Positions 37,902-51,012 of a stretch of 64,000 nucleotides of DNA are shown piece by piece. Below the pieces are notes generated by a model. That model ran no database searches. It worked only from the letters and a program-made list of their open reading frames with translations, and was not told where the DNA came from. This stretch comes from Sipunculus nudus (lineage: Eukaryota > Annelida > Sipuncula > Golfingiida > Sipunculidae), in the NCBI GenBank assembly GCA_026874595.1, contig CM049311.1:22686676-22750675 (forward strand), given 5' to 3'. How positions within the stretch are numbered: position 1 is the stretch's first letter; each line of letters begins with the position of its first letter. Made by a program: the position numbers and the translations under genes.

Positions 37902-38129
37902 TGTCGCCCACGTCGATGGCGTGGACCCCCTATCCACCGAACACAATGCCATCAACTACCAGACGTAGGTATAATGTATCAAAGCAATACACTGAGAGGC
38001 CAACCCAAGACATGTTCGGAACCAGTCCTTCCGTAAACGACACATGTGCCATGAAGACTGGCATTATTGCTGCATCTGTAATCTTGGTGGTTTTCTGATC
38101 ATTATTGTCGCCCTGCTTGTTTATGTTTG
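37902..38129 (+). CDS. Copy 1 exon 7: extracellular stalk and transmembrane segment (frameshifted)
   Basis: After TTGATCATAG the frame reads VSPTSMAWTPYPPNTMPSTT, a Pro/Ser/Thr-rich stalk, then an NVS glycosylation site and CAMKTGIIAASVILVVF. The membrane segment should continue LIIIVALLVYVW, which is present but one frame away, so a base is missing near 38,090-38,096 and a TGA appears. Copy 2 shows the intact version (VVSVVLLIIIIVLLVYIW). Exon length plus one base fits the family's phase 1 to phase 2 pattern. This is a type I single-pass anchor in its family form. Confidence 0.75.
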
Positions 38130-38432
38130 GTACGTCATGAATCCTTATTGTCCCGTTGGTATTTTATATAAAACGTTTCAGTACACATCAGAACCATGTT
38201 TTGTATTCAGATCGCCGACAGCATATCACGATGTATTGGTTTTTGTCAGTTTCTTGCACTTCCAATGGCTCTGGCGTCGCAGATTTACAAGGTTCTCATA
38301 GATGTTTTTGTACATATACTTTATTTCACTGTAATGGTAACGTATATTACATTGTCTAGTAGGAACTTGATATTCAGTATATGATAACAAAATTATGTTC
38401 AAATTCTGATCGATGTTACTTCTATAAACTAG

Positions 38433-38509
38433 GAGGCTTAAGCAAGGCACTAAGAAGCACCCTTCGAACGAAACGGGCCTGCATAGTGTCGAGAGAAAAC
38501 AGGTTACAG
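38433..38509 (+). CDS. Copy 1 exon 8: juxtamembrane cytoplasmic segment
   Basis: 77 nt between ATAAACTAG and GTAAAT, phase 2 to 1. The split Trp codon is followed by RLKQGTKKHPSNETG and LHSVERKQVT. The cluster of Lys/Arg directly after the membrane follows the positive-inside rule. Its length and phases equal the copy 2 exon at 56,730-56,806. Confidence 0.75.
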
Positions 38510-39642
38510 GTAAATATACATTATTTATGATATGTTCTTAATTTTTAGAAGTACCCTTACAGAGAACCCACATGAGTAAAATTACATATATCATGCCCCT
38601 TTTTTCTTTACCCTAAGCATGGATTTCCCTAAAATTTCTTCAGTAAACTACAGGATGTTTATACTCAGTCAGAGCCACATATTTAGTTGAATCAAAATTA
38701 TCATGGTCCAGAATATATGCACCAGGTAACTTATCCTTTCACAAATACGATCACCCACAAATAACGGCAATTCTGGGCTTCCGCTGTTTATATATATATA
38801 TAAAGTGATCCCCTTGCCCGTCCGCCAGTAACACTTTCTTTTTTTCGCAGTATCTCGAACAGAATACCTTTCACTTTTCTCAAATATACAGAGAAAAAAA
38901 TGATGCCTTTAAGGGCTCCCGATCCGTCGGGAGAATATGACCGATCTTTCTCCAATTCTTAAGTGTGATTGTTGATTATAAGTGTTGCTAATAAGTAATC
39001 AAACCCTGTTTAATTACAGACCTGTTTAATATGTATTATGATCGTTCGAGCGAAATCGGAGATTTTCTTTCACGAATATGCGATGAAAGAAATTAACCCC
39101 CCGCCTCCCCTTGAGTGGATGTGTGCATTCAAAGACCAGACACCTTTAAAATCAAATAAGCCAGGCAAATATTTTATAATCTTTTCGCTCGCATTCTTTC
39201 AATAATCTTTGAGTTATTGCATTTTCTAACTTTTGTGGTCATTTATGGACATAAATTTCAGACCAATCTGACATTCACATTTTGATGAACTGGCCATTTC
39301 AGGGCTTATAAAGAAGGACCCTTTCGTCTCTTTATGTTTATTAAAATACTGATAAAAAATATATTTGATTACAAACAACATGCCGCGTTAAAAGATTTTA
39401 TCTGGTTTTAATATTTTTTAATAAAAAGGTAGACTTGAACCCTCTTTAACCCCCGTATAAAGTATGTTAATCAATTTCTTCGTTAACAAAGGTAATTTTT
39501 GCTTTGTTTATGCTTTGAAATATGACCCACCATACTATGGTTTTTGTTTATTCCTTTTTATAATAATTTCCTGTTGATTTAAGATATTTTTTTCTGGATA
39601 AAATAAAACGTAGATATATAATAAGATGAATCTTTTTGTAAG

Positions 39643-39827
39643 GGAGCCAAAATGATAACATCAAAGCTGACGTGCCAGGTATGGATGGAGAATACGAAAG
39701 TGTAGGACTCTCTCCTGTCGAGAACCCCTCATATGTCAACGTGGAGGGAAACAAGTACGAAACACTGGACAAACAGCAGATCACGCACCGTTCGCCGAAG
39801 ACGTACGCAAAGTTAGGGCGTCTTTAA
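39643..39827 (+). CDS. Copy 1 exon 9: tyrosine-rich cytoplasmic tail and stop
   Basis: After the acceptor TTTGTAAG, the frame reads GSQNDNIKADVPGMDG, EYESVGLSPVENPSYVNVEG, NKYETLDKQQI and ends KTYAKLGRL with TAA. Visible motifs are YESV, NPSY (an NPxY-type PTB/endocytic motif), YVNV (pYxN, the Grb2 SH2-binding type) and YETL (YxxL/YxxPhi). No kinase or phosphatase domain follows; signalling would have to work by recruiting adaptors. Function is inferred from motifs only. AATAAA signals occur downstream near 40,075 and 40,160. Confidence 0.8.
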
Positions 39828-40764
39828 ATCTCTATATATGACCAACCAGGATCAAGTGTAATACACTAATATTTGAATATATTTACGAAAAGCACTATTA
39901 AAGCATAATTACAATACTCAGATTATGAATATATGTATAGTAATACCAGGATTATTATAATCAAAACTTATGTAATTCTAGGCTCTAGGTCTTCGTGTAT
40001 CAGTTTGTTTGTTTTGAAATATGACCACTCATCAGCTATACCAAGCTATAATAATGAAACGTAGTTCAAGAGTTAATAAAATCATAACGAGTCGGAAATT
40101 TAATCATGTTTTTCTATTGTATGTGTTACCAACCCGGCATTTCTATACTTGATTTAACAATAAAAATAAAATGTGTATTTTTCAATTAAATACTCCATTG
40201 TTTTACCTCTTACTTTTCCACATTATCATGCAGCCACATATTACTTAACTATGTGAGGCATATGTACCATGTGAAAAAAACGTGCTACAAAATTTTATCA
40301 GCAATAGCGTATAATATAGAAACATATAGGGTCATATGTGTGGATCTAACAAACAATACTAAACTGGCAGGTTTTAAAAGGAAAAATGGAATATTTTAGA
40401 TAGGAAAGTCTGGTTTGTTTTTTCGGTGGTCCGTATGTAAATATGTGAAAGCAAATATAAATAAATGCAAAACAAATAAATTACGTATTAGGTATATTTG
40501 TTTGGCAAGTTTTTTTTTCTGAATGTTTGCGTGGGTCATACATATCATGCTTCAGCTATTAGTTACCTGAATGAGGGCGGCATTAGTCCCACATATAATC
40601 CTTGGTAAAATGTTTATATTGACACGAATTTGCATGTGACAAATGCTATATTCGTATACTGTAGTAAGAATTTTATACGTTATGTGCGTGGTAACTAATT
40701 CGTAAATCAATATTCTTACCGTTAATGTGATCCTTGTTCATCAGTGCACAACAGCTACTCTATT

Positions 40765-42085
40765 TCAAGGTAAATTGCAACGAAAGAAACGTATGGTGCT
40801 ATCAAACAATAAACTACTCGGACATCAGTAAGTTTTTACTTGTGCTGATATATCGTCTTTCAAACATCAAGACACAAATTTTCTTTATTTTTTTTTTTCT
40901 TTCATCATTTGCGAAAACAAATGACTTATACATTGTATTAACAACATATCGTTATATGTGCACGTATGCAATCACTCCAGTGCATATCTTAAAATAGCAT
41001 ATGTGTAAGCACCTAAACATAGATTTATACTTTTGTGTATAACTATAAATACATATGCGCACATCTTCATAGAATGTCTTTAAATTACAAATTGTCCGAT
41101 ATAACAAAACCACACAAAATACCTTCCTTACAATTCATCTTCATTTCAATTATGTATGGTTTACATAATCAAGTTTTGTTAATATTTATAATTAAGTTGG
41201 CAGGTCTTATTTTTTTAAATATTTTTACCTGAACTGTACACATTACATTCAAAACAAATATTCACTTAGTTGGGACACCGAAAGTTACGAATTCAAAGAT
41301 CAGATTTTGTTTCAGCTGTCAAGAAAGGTATTCATTGATTCATGCCTGAAGGTACACAGGATATCAAAGATACATGTCTTCTTATACCTCAAACATTTCA
41401 TGCATAACGATACTGTTAATATGGCGTGTGTGTATCCGCAATCACTGGCAAATCTCGGTAACATCATAAATACAAAAGTGGAACAATCAGCCGTAGTACG
41501 TGTTCCTTGTAAACCACACATATCGTTTACAGGCGGCTTTATTTGCAATTATGCAACATCATATTTGGCATATAATATTAGAAAATAGTCGGTTTATCAA
41601 GTCGGGCTCCCTCTGCAACCAAGCTCTGGACTTTTGCGCAAGGCCCGTAAATATTTCAGTTTTTCTGACGTCATAGCAAAATTGCCACAACCCGGATTCA
41701 TTCTATGTACTTGTACCTGTGAGTATGCTAGGTGAAAAAACAGAAAACATTAGAATTTCCACTATGAAAAAAAGTGTTTAGCTCATTCCAAGCATGGTCC
41801 AAGAATTTTTATATGCCTGCACAGGTTGCAATATTTTCAACAGTGCATGAAACTTTAGCTGACAGACGTAAACATTAAATTCAATAGCAGATATTTCTGG
41901 ATATTAAATCGTCAGTCCTAGCAAAAAATAGTTTATACTAAAGGAAACCGTGTCATGGTGCTTATATTATATGTATATAGCTATGCCATATTTATCAGAA
42001 ATGAGAATAAGCGCGGGAACTATGACAATAATAATATGTTTATGTAGCATCAGTATCCTTTGCAGACACCTAAAGCATTTTGCTA
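40765..42085. other. 1.3-kb insertion relative to copy 3's 3' flank
   Basis: The 3' flank of copy 1 aligns with that of copy 3 on both sides of this stretch (40,560-40,765 with 62,820-63,003; 42,085-42,290 with 63,005-63,200). The intervening 1.3 kb is absent there. It holds no recognised coding region; the 93-codon ORF at 41,307-41,588 has no familiar motif. Confidence 0.6.
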
Positions 42086-42299
42086 AGGGTGATTGTGCAA
42101 GACCTGAATTTACTAAAATTTGAAATTTTAATAGATTTGTGTATTGTTGGTGTTGTCATCTGACTAGGTAAATTATCAACATTTTTCATCTTTTGTCCTC
42201 CCTGTTCTGTGCTGTGTACTCTTACCGTGGGAGTTTTGATAAGATCTGTGGAGTTTTGATAAGATCTGTTAACAATGTTTCATGGGCTTTGCGGTAAGT

Positions 42300-43765
42300 G
42301 CGAAAGAACATACTCCTAATGGATATCATATACATGTATTCTGCTGAGACATTGTTGAATATAATTTACTTGAAAAAAAGACTGGACCATAATCATAGAT
42401 GACTATAATTAAATACAGAATACAGACAGGATTGAACATAGCTCATATGGCGATGCATATGTCCCATATTTAATATATCTATGGTCAGGTCAGGTCCAAC
42501 GGAGCTATAATATTTGTTAACACAGATCTTAGACGTGCGTGCTAACTCACAAACGGGCCTTCAGTACATACCGGTATATCTCATGTGGGAATGTCAAGTA
42601 TGAAAATAATAGGTAAATTGTGTTGTTTCTAGTTATAATGGTTGATTATTAAAAGATAACAGTTTGATGACCATGGCAACCCATGTTTACGCACATACCA
42701 ACCTGCATGTTCTAAAGAAAACATTTCAAAGATAGAAAGCTAAGATGTAATGTTAACAAGACGTAAAAGATCAGGGACCTCAAGATTTTTTATCGCCCGG
42801 GGAACACATGCATAACGAAAGGTATTACACACATGATTGATGTGTATAGCCAGAGCTATATGAGAAGTATATTGCACGCCTGGATGCTTACATATGGGTG
42901 TAATTACTTATTCGGGATGCTAGATGTTTCAATTTTACTAGGACATTCAATATTTTGAGTGTGTATATCATGATACCTCAGCTCCATTTAAAAATGTTAT
43001 CCTGTTCTCGGAAAAATTTTAACCGTCAATATTCAATGCACTTCCAGCAGGGAGTCATATGTCACACATTTTGGTGGTAAACTTTGCATAAATGCATGAA
43101 AAAAATAGCAATCTCATTTAGCATGCTCCAACATTGTCGCTTTATATCAGAACATCGCACACATTCACTAGGTTGCTTCCTTCAGGGTGACAGGATGGCA
43201 ATGTGAGGTGGAAATGATTTAAAGGTTGTGTGCGCGAGGTCCCTGGTAATAATTTTCACGTGGTGTTAACGTGTACACTAAGAACAAATAGAAAACAATC
43301 AAACCAATGATTAGGTAAATATTTATGCTGTGAAAGGGGCTGTTTTAGACATAACAAATCTGAATTTACAGTTCATGGGTAGCAACACTAATTGTTTATT
43401 AGGATCAATGGCAAAGTAACATTTTGTACTCCCAAGGTGTGGGCTGGAATTGCCGGCGGGAGCGAGTGGGTGGGGACAATAATTAGATTACACTTGCATA
43501 GGCTTCGTACTTTAATAGTGTGCGTAATAGAAAATACAGGGTTCTTATTTATAAACAAAGAAGCAAACACTGATCCTCATGACGGGAGACAATCAGTTGT
43601 CCGCCGGTTAATCTGAATTTTTTTTCATAACCATGTTGTTATGGATATATGGGCATCATGCTTCCTAAAATCCAATTCGACCTTGCAGAGAAATCGCTGG
43701 GAGGTAGTTTTAAAATGACATATTGGATACGGCGCATTGTGTGTACATATATGTATGTGTGTGTT

Positions 43766-43821
<56 letters not shown>

Positions 43822-45300
43822 ACTAGAATACACAGAAAACTCGGGAAATCAGAATTTCATATGGGTTCGTTTCGTATATATATACATTTGAACCTTATCT
43901 AGTGGGCACCTTCATAAAGTGGACACCCTTATATACTGGGCACGGCACTTTTTGATAGTCCCGCTGATAGTTTCACTGTATATATAACGGCTATAACGTT
44001 CATCTAAGTATTGTTACGGCAGCGTCGAGATTATCCCGTATAGCATGAAGATAATAAGTTCATACGTCCGTCACAGGGGCGATTTACAATCTCACTTTGC
44101 AGGAGTTACTTTCAGTTCTTTGATAAAAAATTTTAGACAAAAATATAGAAGTTTCCAGTAAGAACTTAAGAAAGAATAACAAAATTTGTAGGACATTTTA
44201 GTCAAATTATATGATTATAGCAGTTTCATTTATTTAGTGGTTCCTGCTTATAGTTGATTACAATAACACAATGGCCCATTCAACAAGAACAAATGATCTG
44301 GATATGAAAACCAGCTCGCCTTTCTATTGCAAGGAGAAAGTGACAGACAAATTACATTTAAAAAGCATGGAGAAAAGATTACGTTCGAAAAAAAAACATT
44401 TCCTTGTGAACATTTTCCTTTTTCAGCGGCTGAGATTAGTGTTAGATTGGGGGCAAAGGCTGCAATGACGTTCCAGGTCATAGAGCGCGAGTTTTACAAA
44501 CCCCAAAGGAAGCTCCAAAGAGGTAATTACTACTTAAGGTTGGACCGGGGCCTTTCCTTTTTCCTTTTTCTATGAACGAACTGAGCATAATTTCATATTA
44601 TTTTTTATCTAGTTAAAGAGCAAATTTGCGGCTTTAACATGAGTAAACTAAGTTATTTCATTATCTAACGTTCTGATGTGTAAATAAATATCACTAGGAC
44701 TTGTCAAATTGAGATGCAGCGGTACTGGCTAGGACCGGGGGGGGCGAGCGAGCAAATTAAAGTCTTTATTATGCCTCCTCCATAATGAGGGGTTTTAGGA
44801 GGTAATGATTAATTTCTATTTCCATATCATTGTCTTAAATTTTTGTGACCAACAACGATTATTTCCCCCTTTTTGTGTTAAACCTTTTTTCATGTCCGCG
44901 TTTGTCCTATAAATCTTAGGTTGGACAAGAAACCAGATGACTTTAGTAGTAAGCCGAGTTTGGTGGCTCTACTCTGCTTGCAACAATATCGGCTGGCTTA
45001 AACTGACTTGAAAACCTATTCATCTGTCGATGTTACAGAATATACCCATTTTATTTAAACAAGTTATCTAGATTACGTGTTTCATAGTTCATTTATTTTG
45101 TATTTAACTAGTTTTTGATGAAATATTGATTTAGTATATTCTGAAAGTTTAACAAGCGAAAACTTTCACAAACAATCACACCGTTTCCTCTCACCGACAA
45201 GAAAAAACAATTAATAAACCTGAAAACTTTTACTACTTTGTCAGTGAGCATCAAAATCAACAAAACTAACTTCGTATTACTATGTACATGTTTGATACAG
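42300..45300. other. AT-rich region without recognised genes
   Basis: No domain or exon is recognised. There is a compound (TA)n(GA)n microsatellite at ~43,766-43,817, and short degenerate repeats (AGTGGGCACC..AAGTGGACACCC..TGGGCAC) at ~43,905-43,945. Confidence 0.5.
43766..43817. repeat. Compound (TA)n(GA)n microsatellite
   Basis: TA repeats run directly into GA repeats. Confidence 0.95.
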
Positions 45301-45312
45301 TTGTTATTGTAA

Positions 45313-45660
45313 ATGATTTATCTTATTGTATTAATCTTTCTCAATCCAAACATGGCCAAACAGAATTGGCGCAATTCAAAAATATCGGCGGCACCTCCAG
45401 ATCCTAACGCGGCACAAAATGGCAGCGGTTCTATGCAACCCTTTCCACCTATTTTTTTTAGATGGTTATATTGTGTTTACCACGACGAGTTAGTTTTTCT
45501 GAAAGGAGGTTATGTGGCGATTTATGATTTGAATAAGCATGAAATGAATATATTTTCTGACGCCGGAACGGTGTTGGCTGTTCTAGAAAAAAGCATAGCA
45601 TCTTTTCAAGTAATAAAGGGATGCATGAGTGACGCATGCAAAAGTGTGACGTTCATATAA
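45313..45660 (+). CDS. Hypothetical ORF, 115 codons
   Basis: This is an ATG-to-stop frame in an otherwise stop-rich region, with a second in-frame ATG at 45,352 (MAKQNWRNS). The product has a Pro/Ser-rich start and a central segment RWLYCVYHDELVFLKGGYVA, then YDLNKHEMNIFSDAGTVLAV. The composition is more protein-like than that of neighbouring ORFs. I do not recognise a family. It could be a small intron-poor gene, a retroelement gag-like piece or chance. No promoter or polyadenylation signal could be assigned. Confidence 0.3.
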   Translation: MIYLIVLIFLNPNMAKQNWRNSKISAAPPDPNAAQNGSGSMQPFPPIFFRWLYCVYHDELVFLKGGYVAIYDLNKHEMNIFSDAGTVLAVLEKSIASFQVIKGCMSDACKSVTFI

Positions 45661-45669
45661 TGTTGTGAC

Positions 45670-46012
45670 GGCCTGTCTATGTGTCGTCAAATGGGTTCAG
45701 TTTAAGATCGTCAACTAAAGTCGTCAATAATATGCTGCAAATGGTATATTTTTTCAGTCCTTTTTCTTTTTGAAATAATCATATGGAATCCATGCACGGT
45801 AGAGTAAGAATTAGGATTTAGAATAGCGCCACCTTTGCGGTAAATGCAGGTATGTTTTATTGTATATTTTATAATAATTATCATGAAAGAATGGTGGACA
45901 TGGGCAGTGTAATGGAATAGTGTAATTTTTCTTTCAGATGGGGGGATGACTTTGTATATTTATATACATACACACACATATACCTTTTTCGGCGTCTCTG
46001 AGTGACGTATTA

Positions 46013-46062
<50 letters not shown>

Positions 46063-47300
46063 CTATATATATACATATATATTTATATATATATATATAT
46101 TTAATTATATATAAATATATAGACTTAATCATATTTCAAATAATTATAATATTTTAAGTTATTTTGTAATTCAAAGCAAGGTTTAGATATAACATTTTTT
46201 TAGTAAATGGATCCAAAGTCTGTAATTCTATTTATTAACATATTTCATTTGCAATATTACTATATTATTCTCTGAAAAGTGGGGGGGGGGGTGATTACAT
46301 TGGCAATCCCCCCCTCCACAAAAAGTAGGGGGTATATATACCCCAATCCCCCCTCCCTATATTGACGCCCCTGGAGTATTTCAAAGGAAATTCATCCAGC
46401 AGATCTAGTTAATATATTAGATAGTTTACATATTGTGACTTACGGTCGTTAACGCGTCCCTGTAGGACTATATATGACAGCAGCGTCGCCAGGTCGTTAT
46501 GCTTTTACTATGCGAGGAATTCCTCGTCAAAACATATGTACACAGATTTTTTAAAACCTGTGTACCATGGTAGTATATACATCATACTAAGTTCACGGAC
46601 GTTGTGTTTTCTGTTATCAGTGTGTAGCTCAGTTGCAAAGATTAACATAATTGATATTTTCATTGAGATCGGTTATTGGTTCAGACCAAATTTATTAGGT
46701 CAGGACCATCTACTCATCCCTAACATGTGTTGATAGGTTTCAATTAAACACAGAAATATCTGACATTGTTCATATACTGATACTGATAATGGTTACACAT
46801 TAATTGATAAATACATATATAAATACATATGTATATATTGAATATCACTATTACTTGATCATATAATTATATATTATTTCGAATTTATTTTATCAATAAT
46901 AAAATGGACATAAATTTTTAAAAGCATTAAATAAATTTACAAGGTATAAAAGCATTTGAGGTTTCATACTTTCCTCGAAAAAATAAAACTCTATGTATAA
47001 TACAACAATTTACCTTTAAAATAACATTTACTTCAAATACCAAAGTAATTAATGAACATGCTAGTCGTCAAAATTGGATAGAAAACTTACAAGTAGATTA
47101 AATAATAAAAGTTTTATTTTCATTTTCTTTTGATTTGCAGGCTTTTGGGAAGGGAGGGGTTTACATATCACAAACCTCAGTCGATGATCCATCAAAGTTG
47201 TAGGTGTTTATCGGTAGATCAGGGAATCAGGAATATACGAAATATGACATGGGGATCACAGGGGAACATTCATTTAATCTTTTCTTTCAGTGTTTTGTTT
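45670..47300. other. AT-rich region without recognised genes
   Basis: Contains (TA)n at 46,016-46,058 and nearby interrupted TA tracts, plus short poly-G/poly-C stretches at ~46,280-46,350. No coding region is seen. Confidence 0.5.
46016..46058. repeat. (TA)n microsatellite
   Basis: A TA run followed by imperfect TA-rich sequence to ~46,125. Confidence 0.95.
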
Positions 47301-47519
47301 TATTCAAATCTGTATATAATAATATATAGTATTTATATAGCGCCAATTCTCCGATGTTCGGACTCACCGGCGCAATTCACACACACACACACACACAATT
47401 TCATGGAAATCTACTCCATGTGCCCGACCCAAGAAAAAAAAATGATGCATATTAATACCAAAAGCTTACCGAAAGATATACGTTTTTAAAGTTGTTTAAT
47501 AAGACAGGCATAATTCCAG

Positions 47520-48342
47520 TCTTGTCAGTATTCAATTTAAGTTTCTTGCTGTTCATCCATGATAGTATATCCTTAATACAAGCCTGTATGCTGAACAGTC
47601 CAGACCTGAACTCATCTGGTTGACTACTTTTTGAGAGTTCAGTGTCATCACATACTTATGGAGAGAACAATCATGTGCAGTTATTATGCGAGAAAGGGGT
47701 TGTGAATACAAAGTAAACGTTATAGGTCATTACACGGATCCCTGGGGAACCCCGTAGAACCCCTGGGGAAGTACATTGTTCTGATTTTCTACCGTCGACC
47801 ATAACAGCTTGGAAAGATTGGCGAGGTATAATGTAAACCATGGAGGCGAGTGTCGTGTATGCCAATGGCAATTTCTAGTCTTTTTAACAAAATGGAATGA
47901 TCAAGCGTGATTAACGCTGCACTGAGGTGCAGCAATGCCCGGAGAGAAACGCGTCTCTCGTCAGCCGCCATCAGCAGACCATCCATGTGAGTCAGTACGG
48001 CGGTCTCTGTGGTATGGAGCCTTCTATACGCGGACTGATGGATTTTTATTAAGCCGTTTTCAAGATGATGACATTGTAACCACTTTAAAACAGTCTTCTC
48101 AAGGATTTTAGAAACGAAGGGAAAGTTTGAAACTGGACTAAAATGTTAAGGTCATTTGGATCTAATCCCGGCTTCTTCAAAAGTGGGGCCACAACAGCCT
48201 CTTTAAACTGAGCTGGGATTGTACCTGTTGATAGAGAGACATTTATAATGAATATAATAAACGGAGTAAGGTCTTCTGTACATTGCTTAAGAAGGGGAGT
48301 GGGGAAGGAATAAAGTATACAGCTTTTTGTTGGTGATAACAT
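47520..48342 (-). pseudogene. LINE reverse transcriptase remnant
   Basis: Minus-strand pieces are YSFPTPLLKQCTEDLTPFI, FKEAVVAPLLKKPGLDPND (palm entry), VSLRALLHLSAALITLDHSI (motif A; the usual LDLSAAFDTLDH has lost the catalytic Asp here), GVPQGSV (in another frame) and VCDDTELSKSSQ near 47,660 where YADDT is expected. KDILSWMNSKKLKLNTDKTG at ~47,575 follows. The order is that of a CR1/L2 RT. Confidence 0.8.
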
Positions 48343-49041
48343 TATGAGTTAATGTATCTCCTGATAAGCCGCTTGTGTAAACCATGACAATTAGGGACCA
48401 TCATATATATCAAATTAGGAAGCTCACATACACAAGAGTAAAGTTCAAGACGGATACGTTCAATTCTGGCCAAGAAAATAATAAACGTTTCGGAAGGTCA
48501 GAGCGAGGTATATCAGTTGGCAGAGGTGTATTTCCGGGACTTCCCCTGAAGCCCACCAGACACAAAAAACAGCTGTTTTGATGACGAACTGGAGTCAATC
48601 TTATCCATGTAGTATTTTATCTTGGCCTCATAAATAGCTGCTATCACTGCAGCTTTCTTTCTGACGAAAATTTCACAATGGACATATATACCTGAACTTC
48701 GCCAGAGTCGTTCCGCTTGCCTCCGTTTACAGCGGGCACATCTGATGTCATCAGACAACTACGGGGCCGAAGGTCTATCTCTCACCATTCTAGTGACGGA
48801 CGGTGCACAGAGGTCAAGAGCATGTCGGAGCCCATCACCGTACACGACATCAAGACATTCAAGGTCAAGACAGGCTGACTGACCTAATTCTGCAGATTCT
48901 CTCATTTCCTTAATGTCAGACCGTAATTCATGAAGCGAAATCGCTCGAATGTTTCGCGAGGTCATAAGTCTTATGCGTAGACGTGGCCTGGTTACGGTTA
49001 AAAATCAGGAAACGACTTTTTGATCAGACAGATCGGCACAT

Positions 49042-49791
49042 TCATGGTTTTCCCCAAGGTAACAGTGCACTGGAACCGGTGCGTACAACCACCCAGTCGA
49101 GAATTTTGCCGCTTTTATGGGTGAAGACATTGACTAGCTGGATGAGAGTACGGTCGCTCAACATGGTCGTTGGCTGATTAACCTGCTGATTAACACTGTC
49201 ATCATTATGGAAGTTGAAATCGCCTAAAATTGCAAAATCACCAGACAGACCGATATATCTTGACAGAAGATATGGAAATTCCTGAAGTAACACAGAATTA
49301 GTCAGTTCGTTGCACTAACTGGGAGAAGGTCTGTATAAGCAAACAAATGTAATCGAAATCTTGTTCAGAGAAAGTTGTAATTCAGTCGCCACAAAGGACC
49401 AAACTTTATTGGCGCAAACGAAGCATTGAAAACCAAGCATGATTTGATGACGACGCCGATGCCACCGCCCCTTAATCGAACACGGGGGAACGAACGAAAC
49501 TCGTAACCTGTCGGTGTTAAGGCAGCGATGAAAGCTTAATTATCATGTGGGTAAAGCCAGGTTCTCCATCAGTATAACAATATCGGCTTTGTAGTTGATG
49601 ACCATATCATGGATGTCAGTTACTTTCTGGTGAACAGACTGGGCATTAAAGACCAATACCCTAATATTATTATTTTTACACAAACGTTTCCGTTTGCCAT
49701 CTCGTTTCTTTCTCTTGGCAGATTTCCACCGATCTGTAAAGAGCGTAGTTTTGAGGTCAACCAGGGTTTCAGGCGTGCCGGTGTCACACAA
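49042..49791 (-). pseudogene. LINE APE-type endonuclease remnant
   Basis: Two ORFs hold the N-terminal (FNAQSVHQK..DIVILMENLALPT, where ETWL is usual) and C-terminal (LGDFNFHNDD..THKSGKILDWVV, with the D-x-N pair of the active site) parts of an apurinic-type endonuclease. The His of the SDH motif region is not found. The pieces are separated by a frameshifted stretch. Confidence 0.75.
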
Positions 49792-50721
49792 AGAAGTTCA
49801 GCCCGGCAATACCGTATTGCGCATTGATTTTGTCCATGAACTTCACGCATGGGCGACCTGGGTGTTCCGAATGGCGACCACTGGTCAGTTGAGACGGCTA
49901 GCGTTGCAGAAACGACTATCCAAATTGTGAGAAACCTGAAGGCAGGGGTGGCATAAAATGCCCAATGGAAGAGAGCATCCCACATCACGGGGCGCTTTGC
50001 AAAAGTTCACAAGCATACAGCCACTAAATCTATTTGAAAATCAAGCATATATGCAGAGCCCAAGTTAACTCTAGCCTGCAAGGCCAGTGACCCCTTGACC
50101 CTGAGAGCTTTATCTGCATAGGTAGATCCTGATCGGATATTGGGTCTGATCCATTATAAGATTTGTTGACCATCTTAACATGGGTGACCCGATATCCATC
50201 GAAAGATGTCGCACAACATTTATGAACCTGGGACACAATTGCAGCATTCTCCCTAAAATCGAACCCTTAGTTTTGCCGCTGAACAAATAATTTTTCGTGA
50301 TTTAAATATAAAAGAAGAAACTATTCCGACATTTGCTTTTCAAAAGCAGTCGAGGCGAACTCTCAAAGAAAAAGAAATGTTCGAACCAAAGACATTTGAT
50401 TTAAAGTAGCACTGGACATAGCTAAAATTATAAACATTGATACTTTAATGCCCTACTTCCACCCTCTAGGTGTTTTTTCACATATTACAGGTATGAACCT
50501 ATAAATAAAATTGATGAATAAATAAAATGCACGTGGTTCCAGCCCCATGGCTATTATTAATCTTTATAATATTGGCAGTGTATACAAGTAAGGTACTTGC
50601 TATACAGCCTCAGCTTGGTTTTACTTGTGCAAATTAAAATTTACAAGCAAACTATATATATATATATTTTGCAATTTGCAGTGTAGAACGAGACGAATCA
50701 CGTCGTAAAAGAACAAACATA

Positions 50722-50724
<3 letters not shown>

Positions 50725-50779
<55 letters not shown>
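50725..50779. repeat. (TA)n microsatellite
   Basis: A TA run immediately before the SINE; another lies just after it at 51,018-51,042. Confidence 0.95.
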
Positions 50780-50783
<4 letters not shown>

Positions 50784-50784
50784 G

Positions 50785-51012
50785 ACGCACACCATATAAG
50801 GCCATTAGTTCTCCCTGTTGTATGCAAGGTCGCCGTGCCGACACATTTAGTGGGTGAGACTGTGACTTCACTACCTTGACGTCACTTCAATGGTTGCTTT
50901 TAGTGTGCAATTACACATAGGTCCTAGGGATTTATCCTAGCCAAGTGGTTAAAGCAGCCACATCGGAAATCGGAGATCACTCGTTCGATTCCCACAAGCA
51001 CACCGACAAATC

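Larger units (their letters stand above)
20391..39827 (+). pseudogene. Receptor copy 1: FTP-EGF-FN3-FN3-TM-tyrosine tail, with frameshifts
   Basis: Nine exons can be assembled on the + strand: FTP in two (20,391-20,638; 21,201-21,442), EGF (to 21,893), FN3-1 (22,237-22,587), FN3-2 in two (23,032-23,108; 35,171-35,408), stalk/TM (37,902-38,129), juxtamembrane (38,433-38,509) and tail (39,643-39,827, stop TAA). Borders are GT-AG with compatible phases, except that the EGF donor reads AT. Family knowledge: FTP and EGF/FN3 ectodomains of this kind are abundant in bivalve surface receptors; ligands are generally unknown. Three -1 frameshifts (both FTP exons and the TM exon) would stop translation, so this is either a pseudogene or affected by sequence errors. 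A signal-peptide exon is missing. The 12-kb intron between the FN3-2 halves is unusually repeat-laden, so the 5' and 3' halves may come from different copies. Confidence 0.75.
47310..50270 (-). mobile_element. L2/CR1-like LINE remnant, minus strand
   Basis: In minus-strand order: an ORF1-like piece (~50,236-50,030), the start of an APE endonuclease (49,791-49,543; NNIRVLVFNAQSVHQKVTDI), endonuclease motifs GDFAILGDFNFHNDD and TLIQLVNVFTHKSGKILDWV (49,293-49,042), a linker, RT (48,342-47,520) and a 3' end. The 3' end reads TGAATTGCGCCGG then GGCGCTATATAAATAC (47,320-47,390), typical of L2-type tails. Many frameshifts show it is dead. Assignment to the L2/CR1 group rests on motif wording and the tail. 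Confidence 0.8.

Noticed and set aside
50937-50997. Functional tRNA gene
   Set aside because: A and B boxes are present but the full cloverleaf is not evident and the stretch is joined to a dispersed repeat, so a SINE is more likely. The same holds for 32,180-32,265.
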